Below, piece after piece: positions 6,358 through 6,359 of a stretch of DNA of 6,359 nucleotides; within the stretch, counting starts at the first letter, position 1, and each line of letters begins with the position of its first letter. Made by a program: the position numbers and the translations under genes. Origin of the DNA: Bacteroides sp. (lineage in GTDB: Bacteria > Bacteroidota > Bacteroidia > Bacteroidales > Bacteroidaceae); assembly GCA_021204375.1 (NCBI GenBank), contig JAJPZL010000339.1:1-6359 (forward strand), written 5' to 3'. Below the pieces are notes generated by a model. That model was given only the letters and a program-made list of their open reading frames with translations. It ran no database searches and had not been told where the DNA came from.

Positions 6358-6359
6358 AC

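Overview
The window reads as a Bacteroidota chromosome fragment, probably Bacteroidales. Three things point there: promoter-like TAnnTTTG -7 elements ahead of genes, weak or absent Shine-Dalgarno sequences with A-rich leaders, and a C-terminal protein family (DUF6377-type) that I know mainly from gut Bacteroidales. All supportable genes lie on the + strand. No RNA genes, insertion sequences or CRISPR arrays are visible.

Bases 1-107 are an AT-rich leader with possible promoter elements. From about 108 to 4489 runs a three-gene, tightly spaced unit. It encodes an IlvD/Edd-family [Fe-S] dehydratase of the sugar-acid (YjhG/xylonate dehydratase-like) branch, a GntP-family gluconate/sugar-acid:H+ symporter, and an outer-membrane porin of the phosphate-selective porin O/P type. 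A good intrinsic terminator at 4520-4562 closes the unit. Together these genes suggest outer-membrane passage, inner-membrane symport and dehydration of an aldonic-type acid to a 2-keto-3-deoxy acid. The following steps (kinase, aldolase) are not in the window.

After the terminator, a TAtcTTTG element and a small dyad precede a gene (4637-6284) for a membrane-spanning putative regulator. It has a signal peptide, a helical/TPR-like extracytoplasmic region, one transmembrane helix, a coiled coil and a C-terminal LuxR-like helix-turn-helix region. The window ends 75 bases later with a perfect TAAATTTG element and a small hairpin, probably the start of the next transcription unit.

The most striking observation is that three of the four genes carry an apparent lesion. 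The dehydratase has an in-frame TAA four codons into what looks like its true N-terminus. The porin is broken by one extra base in a T7 run, just after its signal peptide. The regulator is split in two by an apparent extra base near 5117-5160. Only the permease is clean. Either the sequence contains indel/substitution errors, or this locus is decaying or subject to slippage-based on/off switching. The sequence alone cannot decide between these.
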